A DNA stretch of 64,000 nucleotides from CAYMPW01 sp964392725 (GTDB lineage Archaea; Thermoplasmatota; Thermoplasmata; Methanomassiliicoccales; Methanomethylophilaceae): contig CAYMPW010000005.1 in assembly GCA_964392725.1 (NCBI GenBank), positions 4,466 through 68,465 of the forward strand, in the 5' to 3' direction. Shown one piece after another: positions 33,779 through 42,489 of this stretch; within the stretch, counting starts at the first letter, position 1, and every line of letters begins with the position of its first letter. The position numbers and the translations under genes were made by a program. A model generated the notes under the pieces. That model saw only the letters and a program-made list of their open reading frames with translations. It did no database searches and was not told the DNA's origin.

Positions 33779-35086
33779 ATGGTTAAAGTGGAGTCGCTGA
33801 AAGATCACACCAAATTATTCGGATTTTCGGGTATATTGGCTGCTGTAATTTTCTTGATAGCGTTGATCGTTTCAATTCTTACATCTGTTGATTGGACGTT
33901 GGGAATAAATCATATTTCAGAGCTTGGATTTAATTCTGGCTCTTCTTTGTACTATATGATTGGTTGTATTTCAGCAGGTATAATTTCTTTGATTTTCGCG
34001 TTTGGAAACTTTATCCGTGCCGATAACATTTTTGGAAAATTTTCAGGAATCTTATTGTTTATATCAGGTGTATTTTTGATTCTTTTAGGAATAATTACCA
34101 CAGGCGATTCTAATGACAGCCTTATCTTGATATTTTATGGATTGGCCATAATTTCTGTTGCATCATCTGCCATTGCAGATTTCAAAAGTAACGCAACATT
34201 GAATGCATTTATTTCAGGACTTTTTACAGTAATATTATTGGTGCTTGTTTACGTATCAGGTGACGGATTACTTTTTGCTGTTCTTTTATGCATCTGGGTC
34301 ATATTCCAAAGTATAATGTTTTTGGCGCCACCTGTTGACGTTGTGGCTAAACCTAAAGCAACACCCGCAAAGAAAGTTAAAGCCGAATCCAAACCCAGTG
34401 AAAAGTCGAAACCAGCACCCGCAAAAGCAAAACCCACTCCTGCAAAACCTAAGCCTGTGCCTGCAAAATCAGAACCAAAGGAAGAGGAAAAGGCTGAAAA
34501 ACCAGTCGAAGAGGCACCTATTGTAGAAGCAACTCCTGAACCAAAACTTGTTGAGAAAAAAATAGCCTCTGAACCAGAAAAACCTTCTGAGGAAGTTAAA
34601 CCGCTTAGACCTAAAATTGCCTTCAAAGAACAACCAACACCCGATGACGCAATTCGTAGATCTGAAACTAAGCCCACTCCAGAACCTGTTAAAACTGTGT
34701 CTGAAAAAGAAGATTCCGTAGTCGAAAAATTTACAGAGCCAGTAACTGAAAAAGTAGAAGTTATTGAAGAAAAACCTGTAGATGATGAGTTCACAGATAA
34801 TTCTCCTGAAGCCTTGGTAAGAAGAGCATGCTGGAACAAAGGACTTAGGTGCAGAAGAGGATACGGAGATCACAATATACCTGTGGCATTCGTTAAGGGA
34901 AAAGTAGCAGTTTTTGTTGAACCAAAAGATGCAGATCAATCCAAAGATGCAATATTGGTCTCCGAAGGATGGAATGTATTCAGATACGATGAAACAACGA
35001 TTTCAAACGGTGAGACTCAAGCAGAAGAGATTGTTGCTAAAGTCAAAGAGAATCTTCGTGCCAGTAAAACAAAAAAGAAGAAGTGA
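33779..35086 (+). CDS. Membrane DUF998 domain fused to a Vsr-like endonuclease domain lacking the catalytic Asp
   Basis: Three parts are visible. Residues about 15-185 hold six membrane helices of DUF998 type, paralogous to the 9481-10050 protein. Residues 190-335 are a low-complexity Pro/Ala/Lys/Glu linker. Residues 342-425 resemble the very-short-patch-repair endonuclease fold: PEALVRRACWNKGLRCRRG, then KGKVAVFVE and SEGWNVFRYDE, then a lysine-rich tail. Ungapped comparison with the Vsr pattern PDIVFPxxKVAVFV places Pro where the catalytic Asp belongs (IPVAFVKGKVAVFV), so cleavage activity is doubtful. Inference: a membrane-tethered nucleic-acid-binding or degenerate nuclease module. Length is 435 residues. 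Confidence 0.75.
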   Translation: MVKVESLKDHTKLFGFSGILAAVIFLIALIVSILTSVDWTLGINHISELGFNSGSSLYYMIGCISAGIISLIFAFGNFIRADNIFGKFSGILLFISGVFLILLGIITTGDSNDSLILIFYGLAIISVASSAIADFKSNATLNAFISGLFTVILLVLVYVSGDGLLFAVLLCIWVIFQSIMFLAPPVDVVAKPKATPAKKVKAESKPSEKSKPAPAKAKPTPAKPKPVPAKSEPKEEEKAEKPVEEAPIVEATPEPKLVEKKIASEPEKPSEEVKPLRPKIAFKEQPTPDDAIRRSETKPTPEPVKTVSEKEDSVVEKFTEPVTEKVEVIEEKPVDDEFTDNSPEALVRRACWNKGLRCRRGYGDHNIPVAFVKGKVAVFVEPKDADQSKDAILVSEGWNVFRYDETTISNGETQAEEIVAKVKENLRASKTKKKK

Positions 35087-35249
35087 TAATTCTTATTTTT
35101 GTTTCTACAAAACCTCTTTCATTTTTTACATTTTTTATCAATCGGTTCCTTTTTTCTAAAGTTATTCGCGCGCCTTTATACGTTACGCCCCCGCGCGTTA
35201 AAAAACTTATTTATACAGACAGTTATTGTAGGAATTGAGGCTGATAAGT
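35087..35249 (+). promoter_or_regulatory. T-rich termination zone and TFS-PCNA promoter
   Basis: 35090-35158 holds several T runs without a hairpin, the usual form of an archaeal terminator for the upstream gene. Two CG patches (35167-35174 and 35192-35197) follow. TTTATA at 35211-35216 predicts initiation near 35238, just ahead of GAGG (35237-35240) and the TTG start at 35250. Confidence 0.5.
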
Positions 35250-35549
35250 TTGTTTTGTCCTTCGTGCGGTTCAATGATGTTTCCCAAAGATGGGGTTTTT
35301 ACCTGCAACTCTTGCGGTACATCTCAGGATATTGGTGAAAATAAGCAGCAGTTTGTAACTGGTGCAAAAGATAAAGAGACGACTGTAATCAAAGAAAATG
35401 TGGCTACAATGCCCAAAACACGTATTCTTTGCCCTAACTGTGAGAATACCGAAGCGTATTTCAGTCTCAGACAGACCCGTGCGGCCGATGAGCCTGAAAC
35501 ATGTATCTATCGTTGCTGCAAGTGTAACCACACTTGGAGAGAGAATTAA
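35250..35549 (+). CDS. Transcription factor S (TFIIS/RPB9-like)
   Basis: Stimulates RNA cleavage by backtracked RNA polymerase. The N-terminal zinc ribbon uses Cys3, 6, 19 and 22 (MFCPSCGSMMFP is the typical archaeal start). The C-terminal TFIIS ribbon uses Cys61, 64, 89 and 92, with the catalytic acidic pair Asp80-Glu81 in RAADEPET. TTG 35250 gives this standard start and 99 residues; a TTG at 35235 would add five atypical residues. The gene is followed after 14 bases by PCNA. Confidence 0.9.
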   Translation: MFCPSCGSMMFPKDGVFTCNSCGTSQDIGENKQQFVTGAKDKETTVIKENVATMPKTRILCPNCENTEAYFSLRQTRAADEPETCIYRCCKCNHTWREN

Positions 35550-35563
35550 GGAGGGTATTTTCA

Positions 35564-36301
35564 ATGTTCAAAGCAGAAATCAAAGCAGATACTTTGAAAG
35601 GTCTTGTAAACATAATTTCCACATTGATGGATGAAGTAAAATTCAACATAAGCTCAGAAGGAATGAACCTTAAAGCCGTGGATCCCGCACATGTTGCAAT
35701 GATTGACCTTTTTGTGAGTGCAGGAGCATTCGAATCCTATGAAGCAGACGAATCCGAAATCGGACTCGATCTCGATAAAGTAAAAGGCGTTCTCAAATTA
35801 GCCTCATCTGGAGACGTCATATCCATGGAACAGGATGCAGATCATGGCAGACTTGTTTTCAAAGTTGGAAACATCACCCGTCGCATGAATCTTGTAGATA
35901 CATCAAGCATGAATGATCCAAAAGTTCCTGATCTTTCGCTTTCCGCAAAAATCGGAGTAGCAGCATCAGAACTTCAGAAAGGTATCAAAGCCTCTGAATC
36001 AATATCCGATCATATTGCACTTAGAGCAGATCCTGAATTCTTTGAATTATCTTGTGAAGGAGATACAGATTCCGCAAGCCTTAGGATTCCCGTATCCAAC
36101 CTCAAAGATGTACAAGTTGCATCGTCTGTTTGCAGTCTTTTCCCCTTGGATTATTTTTCCAATTTGGTCAAAGCATTGCCTTCCGATACAATCATTAACA
36201 TTGAATTGGACACAGATTTCCCAGTTAAATTGATATTTGATATTGCAGACGGAAACACATCGGTGAATTACCTTCTTGCACCCAGAATCGAAAGCGATTA
36301 A
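35564..36301 (+). CDS. pcn: DNA polymerase sliding clamp (PCNA)
   Basis: Homotrimeric ring that tethers polymerase B/D, FEN1 and ligase to DNA. It starts MFKAEIKADTLKGLVN and carries VDPAHVAMIDLF near residue 40 and the C-terminal YLLAPRIES. Length is 245 residues. ATG 35564 has AAGGAGGG ten bases upstream; the frame upstream to 35534 overlaps TFS and lacks support. It is cotranscribed with TFS and probably with the transketolase genes, the next start being 18 bases on. Confidence 0.96.
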   Translation: MFKAEIKADTLKGLVNIISTLMDEVKFNISSEGMNLKAVDPAHVAMIDLFVSAGAFESYEADESEIGLDLDKVKGVLKLASSGDVISMEQDADHGRLVFKVGNITRRMNLVDTSSMNDPKVPDLSLSAKIGVAASELQKGIKASESISDHIALRADPEFFELSCEGDTDSASLRIPVSNLKDVQVASSVCSLFPLDYFSNLVKALPSDTIINIELDTDFPVKLIFDIADGNTSVNYLLAPRIESD

Positions 36302-36318
36302 TCGAGGGTTGTGTAAAA

Positions 36319-37140
36319 GTGGTAAACTCTGTATCCGATTTGGCTAAGATTTCAAACAAATTACGCATACACGTAATTGAGATGATTGCAGCAGCAGGTT
36401 CTGGTCACCCGGGAGGTTCTTTATCTTCTGCAGATTTGATGGCTGTATTGTATTTCAGAATCATGAAACATGATCCCAAGGATCCATCTTGGGATGGTAG
36501 AGATAGATTCGTTTTGTCTAAAGGACACGTGGCACCGATTCTTTATGCATCTTTAGCAGAATCGGGATATTTCCCCGTAGAGGATTTAATATCTTTGAGA
36601 AAAATTGGATCCAAGCTTCAGGGACACCCTGTTAAAGGAAAAGTTCCTGGTGTAGAAATGTCTACAGGATCTTTGGGCCAGGGACTTAGCATGGCATGTG
36701 GTATCGCAACATCTTTGAAGATGGATCAGAAACCAAACCGTGTGTTCTGTCTTTTGGGAGACGGAGAGATGCAGAGTGGACAGAATTGGGAAGCAGTTAT
36801 GTTTGCAGCTCACAAGAATCTTAACAATCTCACAGCATTTGTTGACCGTAACTGTTTACAAATTACAGGAAACACCGAGGATAGGTTGTCGTTAGGATCT
36901 GTTGAAGAAAAATTCACAGCATTCGGATGGAATGCTATCACAATAGATGGACATGATATCAATCAGATTATTGATGCATGTGAAAAATCAGAAAATGGTG
37001 ATAAGCCCACAGCAATCATCATGAACACTGTTAAAGGAAAAGGTGTTTCATTCATGGAGAATAATGTAGGTTTCCACGGTAAAGCACCCAATAAAGATGA
37101 GACCATTCAGGCTCTTGAAGAATTAAGGGGGAAAAACTAA
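36319..37140 (+). CDS. Transketolase, N-terminal subunit
   Basis: Thiamine-diphosphate-binding half of a split transketolase of the non-oxidative pentose phosphate pathway. GSGHPGGSLSSADLMAVLYF opens the fold; the TPP/Mg motif is GDGEMQSGQNWEA (near 150) ending at a conserved Asn (DRNCLQITG). Length is 273 residues. GTG start at 36319 behind GAGGG. The stop overlaps the ATG of the C-terminal subunit by one base. Confidence 0.93.
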   Translation: MVNSVSDLAKISNKLRIHVIEMIAAAGSGHPGGSLSSADLMAVLYFRIMKHDPKDPSWDGRDRFVLSKGHVAPILYASLAESGYFPVEDLISLRKIGSKLQGHPVKGKVPGVEMSTGSLGQGLSMACGIATSLKMDQKPNRVFCLLGDGEMQSGQNWEAVMFAAHKNLNNLTAFVDRNCLQITGNTEDRLSLGSVEEKFTAFGWNAITIDGHDINQIIDACEKSENGDKPTAIIMNTVKGKGVSFMENNVGFHGKAPNKDETIQALEELRGKN

Positions 37141-38081
37141 TGGTTCAGAAATTGGCACAACGCAACTACTACGGAAAAGCATTGGCAGACCTTGCATCTT
37201 TAAGAGATGATATAGTAGTCTTGGATGCAGATCTGGCAGGATCTACCAAAACAGGAGATTTTGAAAAAGTATGTCCCGAAAGATTCGTAGAAGTTGGAAT
37301 CGCGGAACAGAATATGGTTGGAATTGCTGCAGGATTGGCAGCATCCGGAAAAACAGCTTTCGCATCTACCTTTGCAGTTTTTGCCACCGGTCGTTGCTGG
37401 GAACAGATTAGATTGGCAATCGCTTATCCAAAACTTAATGTAAAGATTGTTTCAACCCACAGCGGAATAAGTGTGGGTGAAGATGGAGCGTCTCACCAAG
37501 CATTGGAAGATATTTCCATTATGCGCAGTCTCCCCAACATGGTTGTAATTTCTCCTGCAGATGCGTATGAAGCATATGCAGCAACAATGGCAATTGCCGA
37601 TTATGATGGTCCAGTTTACATGAGATTGGGCCGTAGTGAATTCCCCACGATAACAGCTGAAGGTACAAAATTCCAGATTGGTAAAGCAACTATCATGAAA
37701 GAAGGAACCGATGTAACCATTATCGGAACTGGTCAGATGGTTACAACATGTATCGAGGCAGCAGAAAAATTAGCCTCCGAAGGAATCAATGCAGAAGTAA
37801 TCAATATGTCTACAATTAAACCTTTAGATGTAGATACGATTCGTGCATCTGTATCAAAAACACGTTGTGTTGTAACGGCAGAAGAGCACAGTATAATCGG
37901 AGGATTGGGATCCGCCGTAGCAGAATTCTTGTCAGAAGAAATACCTGTACCCTTGTCAAGAGTGGGAACAAAAGATACGTTTGGAGAATCAGGAAGTCCG
38001 GCAGAGCTCTTTGAGAAGTATGGACTCATGTCAAACGATGTTGTTTCTGCATGTAAAAAAGTTATTTTAAACAAAAATTGA
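37140..38081 (+). CDS. Transketolase, C-terminal subunit
   Basis: Pyrimidine-binding and C-terminal halves of the split transketolase. The catalytic glutamate is in VEVGIAEQNMVGIAAGLA (near 57); STHSGISVGEDGASHQALEDI lies near 115. Length is 313 residues. TAATG coupling with the N-terminal subunit indicates one two-subunit enzyme. Transaldolase follows after nine bases, giving the pathway a compact operon that can make ribose 5-phosphate for Prs. Confidence 0.93.
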   Translation: MVQKLAQRNYYGKALADLASLRDDIVVLDADLAGSTKTGDFEKVCPERFVEVGIAEQNMVGIAAGLAASGKTAFASTFAVFATGRCWEQIRLAIAYPKLNVKIVSTHSGISVGEDGASHQALEDISIMRSLPNMVVISPADAYEAYAATMAIADYDGPVYMRLGRSEFPTITAEGTKFQIGKATIMKEGTDVTIIGTGQMVTTCIEAAEKLASEGINAEVINMSTIKPLDVDTIRASVSKTRCVVTAEEHSIIGGLGSAVAEFLSEEIPVPLSRVGTKDTFGESGSPAELFEKYGLMSNDVVSACKKVILNKN

Positions 38082-38090
38082 AGTGATAAT

Positions 38091-38735
38091 ATGAAGATTT
38101 TTATCGATACCGCAAACATAGAAAGGATTGAAGAAGTAAACAGCTGGGGAATCTTAGATGGAGTAACAACAAACCCCAGTCTCATTGCAAAAGAAAATAC
38201 AGATTTGAGGACCTGTGTCAAAAAGATTTCAGAAATCGTTGATGGTCCTATTTCTGCAGAAGCAATGTCTATGGATGCCGAGGGCATGATCAAAGAAGGT
38301 CGTGAACTTGCAGCCATTCATGAAAACATCAATGTTAAGCTCCCTATGTGTCTTGAAACATTGAAAGCAACAAAAGTCCTCTCTTCTGAAGGTATTGATG
38401 TAAACGTTACACTTATTTTCTCTCCTGCGCAGGCACTTCTTGCAGCAAAAGCAGGTGCAAGATATGTATCTCCATTTGTTGGACGTCTCGATGATATCGG
38501 ACAAAACGGAAGCGACCTTATCGCAGAAATATCTTCAATTTTCTACAATTACGATTTCGATTGTGAAATTATTGCAGCAAGTATCAGGCACCCAATTCAT
38601 GTTTTGGATGCGGCAGCAGCCGGTTGTGACATCGCAACAATTCCTTACGATGTTCTCACAAAGATGCTTAAGCACCCTAAAACAGATGAAGGCATAGAGA
38701 AATTCATCGCAGATTACAACAAATCAAAACAGTAA
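38091..38735 (+). CDS. tal: Small transaldolase / fructose-6-phosphate aldolase family
   Basis: TIM-barrel class I aldolase of the short family (214 residues). It starts MKIFIDTANIERIEE, has GVTTNPSLIAKE, NVKLPMC with the Schiff-base lysine near 84 and VNVTLIFSPAQALLAAKAGA. In archaea such proteins usually act as transaldolase. The position directly after the transketolase pair supports that over fructose-6-phosphate aldolase. Confidence 0.92.
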   Translation: MKIFIDTANIERIEEVNSWGILDGVTTNPSLIAKENTDLRTCVKKISEIVDGPISAEAMSMDAEGMIKEGRELAAIHENINVKLPMCLETLKATKVLSSEGIDVNVTLIFSPAQALLAAKAGARYVSPFVGRLDDIGQNGSDLIAEISSIFYNYDFDCEIIAASIRHPIHVLDAAAAGCDIATIPYDVLTKMLKHPKTDEGIEKFIADYNKSKQ

Positions 38736-38747
38736 TCGAGGAATGTT

Positions 38748-39896
38748 ATGCACGACGTCGTAATCGTCGGAGCGGGCCCCGCTGGTACAAAAGCGGCGGC
38801 TCTGCTCGCTGCAGAACACGATGTGCTTGTTTTAGAAGAGCATGATTGTTCTGGAGATCCCGTTGAGTGTGCGGGATTAGTTACAGACGACGTTGTAAAC
38901 ATGTCTGGTGTAAAGCCGATTATTTTAAACAAATTGTATGGTGCCAGAGTTCATTTTCCAGGCCATGGTGTAGTATCCGTAAGGTCTGAAAAACCAAAAG
39001 CAAATCTTATCGATCGTCGTGATTTTGATCAGAAGATGGCATTTAAAGCGATAGACTGCGGAGCAGAAATTCTGTACAGTCGTAAATATCAATCTCATGT
39101 GTTGGATTCAGGAAATATTCGTACTATGACTCCAACGGGAGCACATTTATCTAAAATTTTAATAGGTGCCGATGGGCATACATCAGCAGTATCCGCATCA
39201 TTTCCTAATAACGAATGTAAAACATATTTGCGCGGAATGCAGGTTGATGTTAGGCGCCGTAAAGAAGATCAGGATTTAATCGACATAAGACTCGGTTCTG
39301 AAATCGCTCCTGGATTTTTTTCATGGGAAATTCCATTTGAAAATTTTACCCGTATCGGTGTATGTACAGCATGGTCCGCAGGACCTCCTGTAGATTATTT
39401 GAATCTTTTACTGAGACGCTCGGGAATGGATGATGCACCAGTTATCGAAAAAATATCCGGAAAAATTCCAATGGGGGGATGCCGTACCACATTCGGAGAT
39501 CACACACTTTTGATCGGAGATGCTGCATGTCAGATAAAACCCGTGTCCGGAGGAGGTCTGTATCCTGCATTTTCCGCAGCTCCTTTCCTAAAACAAACCG
39601 TAGATTCTGCGATTGAATCGAACAATTTTTCAGCAGAATTTTTATCATCCTATGAGAAAGGATGGAAATCTGAAATCGGTGATGCTTTAGAAAAAGGATA
39701 CAAACTCAGAGAAATGTATGATAAACTTTCTGACAAAGACTTAGATAAAATTTATCAAATCATTGATTGTCCTAGCATCCGTAAGATATTGGACAATATC
39801 GATTTAGACAATCCACACCTCGTTGCTAAAGAAGCTTTGAAGAATGTATCAGTCACATTAAAATTACTCCCAATTGTATTGAAGGCAGCATTATGA
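38748..39896 (+). CDS. Geranylgeranyl reductase family protein
   Basis: FAD-dependent reductase that saturates the isoprenoid chains of archaeal membrane lipids. The N-terminal FAD site is IVGAGPAGTKAA (residues 6-17); the second FAD block is LLIGDAACQIKPVSGGGLYPA near 250, typical of the family. Length is 382 residues. Whether it acts on digeranylgeranyl lipid or another prenyl substrate is not fixed by sequence. It overlaps the following gene by four bases. Confidence 0.88.
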   Translation: MHDVVIVGAGPAGTKAAALLAAEHDVLVLEEHDCSGDPVECAGLVTDDVVNMSGVKPIILNKLYGARVHFPGHGVVSVRSEKPKANLIDRRDFDQKMAFKAIDCGAEILYSRKYQSHVLDSGNIRTMTPTGAHLSKILIGADGHTSAVSASFPNNECKTYLRGMQVDVRRRKEDQDLIDIRLGSEIAPGFFSWEIPFENFTRIGVCTAWSAGPPVDYLNLLLRRSGMDDAPVIEKISGKIPMGGCRTTFGDHTLLIGDAACQIKPVSGGGLYPAFSAAPFLKQTVDSAIESNNFSAEFLSSYEKGWKSEIGDALEKGYKLREMYDKLSDKDLDKIYQIIDCPSIRKILDNIDLDNPHLVAKEALKNVSVTLKLLPIVLKAAL

Positions 39897-40915
39897 AAAC
39901 AATAGAAGTAGCACTTGTCCCATCGTCTCAAGCATCTCAGAAAATACCTGAGATGATGTCAAAAGGATTAGTTGATAGGGCTGCAAAAATTACAAAAGAT
40001 GGGGATTTTCGTGCTGTTCCACTTCTTCCTGAAGCTCATGACGAAGTCATTGAAATGGGATTCGAAATCTCAATAAGAGATGTTTTTGAACTAGAGAGAC
40101 GGACACCACAAGAAATGATTTCTGAATATCTTTCCGATATACCCGAGAGTGTAAGAGATACATTACCTCAAAAATGGGAATATGTTGGAGATATTGTAAT
40201 TTTATGTTTAAGCTCTGAGTGCAATCCGTATTTGGATAGAATCGGAGAAGTTTATGCTAAAGTTTTAGGAATGTCCACAGTTTGTGTGGATCGCGGTGGA
40301 GTTTCCGGAGAGTTCCGTCGTCCTAATACTGAAGTGATATTTGGGACAAAAACCGAATCCATAAGATTAGAAAACGGAATTCTATATGACATGGATGTTA
40401 CAGAAGTGATGTTTGCATCCGGAAATGTGGATGAAAGATATCGTATGCGTAGTTTGGATTGCACAGGTGAAACTGTTGTAGATATGTTCGCAGGAATTGG
40501 TTATTTCACTTTACCTCTTTCTAAATTTTCAGGAGCATCAAAAGTAATAGCATGCGAGAAAAATCCAGATTCTTTTAAATTTTTATTAAAAAATATTGAA
40601 TTGAATGGAGTTCAAGATATTGTAGAACCAATTCTTGGTGATAATCGTAACATTCCAGGAAATAAAATTGCAGACAGGATTTTAATGGGTTATGTTCAGA
40701 CAACATCCGATTTCTTACCAAAAGCAATGGAACTTATTCGCCCCGGCGGAATAATTCATTATCACGACACCTTTTATGTAAATGAATACGAGTCTAAAGT
40801 TCGTGAAGCTTTTGATAGCGTTTGCTCAAACTATGAAATATTGGGAATACACGAAGTAAAATCATTCGCTCCGTCCGTATCCCATTATGTTGCAGATGTT
40901 CGCATATTGGATTAA
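39893..40915 (+). CDS. Trm5/Tyw2-family tRNA-modifying enzyme, probably Taw2
   Basis: Class I SAM-fold enzyme acting on tRNA-Phe at G37. DMFAGIGYFTLPLSKF (near residue 198) is the SAM motif, and EVMFASGNVDERYRM precedes it as in Trm5/TYW2. The late block ADRILMGYVQTTSDFLPK followed by GGIIHYHDT resembles TYW2/Taw2 (aminocarboxypropyl transfer in wyosine synthesis) more than Trm5 (m1G37). Length is 340 residues. Coupled to the reductase gene by ATGA. Its last four bases overlap the convergent 501-residue gene. Confidence 0.8.
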   Translation: MKTIEVALVPSSQASQKIPEMMSKGLVDRAAKITKDGDFRAVPLLPEAHDEVIEMGFEISIRDVFELERRTPQEMISEYLSDIPESVRDTLPQKWEYVGDIVILCLSSECNPYLDRIGEVYAKVLGMSTVCVDRGGVSGEFRRPNTEVIFGTKTESIRLENGILYDMDVTEVMFASGNVDERYRMRSLDCTGETVVDMFAGIGYFTLPLSKFSGASKVIACEKNPDSFKFLLKNIELNGVQDIVEPILGDNRNIPGNKIADRILMGYVQTTSDFLPKAMELIRPGGIIHYHDTFYVNEYESKVREAFDSVCSNYEILGIHEVKSFAPSVSHYVADVRILD

Positions 40916-42417
40916 ATCGATTCTCCGCATCCGCTTGCTGTAAGAAGTGTACCCATAGCTTCAGAATATTTGGCGGGTGGAGCATCAATAAGATTCTTTA
41001 CAAATGGCAACAGATAGTCTGCATATTCTGATTCATCCGACGTCATTTTCCAAGCGACTTCGCCATTGTGTCCCGTTGCAATAAGGAATGATTTGCACAT
41101 AACACGTGATTTCGAATCTTTAGGGCTGATGGAATTTATTTCAGAGTAGACCAAATCTCCTCCGCCAACTTTGAACGCTTTAGCCAAGCGATCCGATAAC
41201 AACGTAATTTTTCCAGCTCTTTTGAACTCAGGATATTCCGAAGAAACTCCGGACATTATGTATTTTCTATGAGCTTCATCGAGAACAGGACCAGGTACGC
41301 TCTTTGAAAGATTTCCCATAGATTCGGCAACGGATTCGGATGTAAATTTTGCAATAATATCTTTCCAATTATCTGTCCAAAGCATAGATAAAGCTTCACT
41401 CGCTTTTCCAGTTTTTATTATAACTGCAGACGGAACAGCAGAAAGGTATGCTTCAAGTGCATCAATCTCATTGGACGATCCAGTTAAATCGGATATGAAC
41501 GTTTTCAAATCAGAACCGTAATTTTTTGTTCCAACAATATAGGTAGCGACTGCAGCACTCTTGAGTTCTCCCAACTTGTCTTTGGTTATTACGTTGATGA
41601 GTGAAGCATCCGTATGAGCTCCAACCATATACTTTTCAAGAAGATCTTTTTTAATTATGTCGCGACCTTCTGTCGATTCGTTGTGATATTTGTGTTCTAT
41701 ATACACTTCAATATCGTCAAGAGGATCATTGGCAGAGATCTTAGAAACTATGAATTGCAATGTGGACACATCTTTGGCACAATTACGACAAATACGAATT
41801 TCCTCGTCAAGTGATTTGATCTTAATCACAAGAGTTGCAGGACTCTCGTGTTTACACTGCAATCCATCATTTTCAAACTCATAAGGAGTATCCCAAAATG
41901 CATCGTAGAGATAATCTTCTGGCATGTTTGGTTTATTGGAGCAAACTAAACCTTCTTCAAAAGAATATAAGTGAAGTTTGTTCTTTTTAATGAAATTATT
42001 GTAAAGGAGAAGTCTTTTCTTGGAATCTGTGTAGTATTGACATCCAATAAGTTTGTCGTTTCCTACTAATCCTCTTACTGCAAAGGAAACAGGTTCTCCT
42101 GCAAGTTTGGCAGTGGCAAGCATAGGAACTGTTCCAGCAGCATTAAGTGAGATTGTTCCCGCATACGCTTTTGCAATATCATCACTGCCTCTAGAAGCTT
42201 CTTTGATAAGTGCATCCGCATTTCCTTTAATTCCCTGGTATGAATCAATAAGTTTGAATGTTTTATCAAAAGAACATTTCCTACAGTTACCTGCACACAT
42301 AGGCCTTAGAATTGAAGGTTCGTCAGCTAATTTTTTAGAACGATCTAAAATGTCAGCTTCAAGTCTTTTAGACGTAGGTTTTGTACCTCTAAACCTTACT
42401 CTTTTTTTCCCGGCCAT
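40912..42417 (-). CDS. Uncharacterised 501-residue protein with cysteine clusters
   Basis: No family recognised. The N-terminus is strongly basic (AGKKRVRFRGTKPTSKR), followed by CAGNCRKCSFDK at about residues 41-52. A second possible zinc site is formed by LQCKHE and ICRNC around 186-212. The remainder looks globular and mixed alpha/beta with no membrane segment. An AT box at 42436-42446 suits a leaderless start at 42417. It is divergent from the RNase III gene across 72 bases. The layout suggests a nucleic-acid-associated protein, but this is only an inference. Confidence 0.7.
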   Translation of the reverse strand: MAGKKRVRFRGTKPTSKRLEADILDRSKKLADEPSILRPMCAGNCRKCSFDKTFKLIDSYQGIKGNADALIKEASRGSDDIAKAYAGTISLNAAGTVPMLATAKLAGEPVSFAVRGLVGNDKLIGCQYYTDSKKRLLLYNNFIKKNKLHLYSFEEGLVCSNKPNMPEDYLYDAFWDTPYEFENDGLQCKHESPATLVIKIKSLDEEIRICRNCAKDVSTLQFIVSKISANDPLDDIEVYIEHKYHNESTEGRDIIKKDLLEKYMVGAHTDASLINVITKDKLGELKSAAVATYIVGTKNYGSDLKTFISDLTGSSNEIDALEAYLSAVPSAVIIKTGKASEALSMLWTDNWKDIIAKFTSESVAESMGNLSKSVPGPVLDEAHRKYIMSGVSSEYPEFKRAGKITLLSDRLAKAFKVGGGDLVYSEINSISPKDSKSRVMCKSFLIATGHNGEVAWKMTSDESEYADYLLPFVKNLIDAPPAKYSEAMGTLLTASGCGESI

Positions 42418-42489
42418 GCCCCTTAATGTCTGTGCGATATATTAATCCTGTTGGGGATTAATCTTAATACACCAACGCAATTTCATCTC
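42418..42489. promoter_or_regulatory. Divergent promoter region between the 501-residue protein and RNase III
   Basis: GATATATTAAT at 42436-42446 reads as a TATA box on the minus strand about 25 bases from ATG 42417. On the plus strand TTAATCTTAAT at 42457-42467 lies about 27 bases before GTG 42490, compatible with a leaderless RNase III message. Confidence 0.4.

Noticed and set aside
34249..34839. A 196-codon minus-strand frame opposite the DUF998/Vsr fusion
   Set aside because: It mirrors the low-complexity Pro/Lys/Glu linker and is an artefact of that composition.
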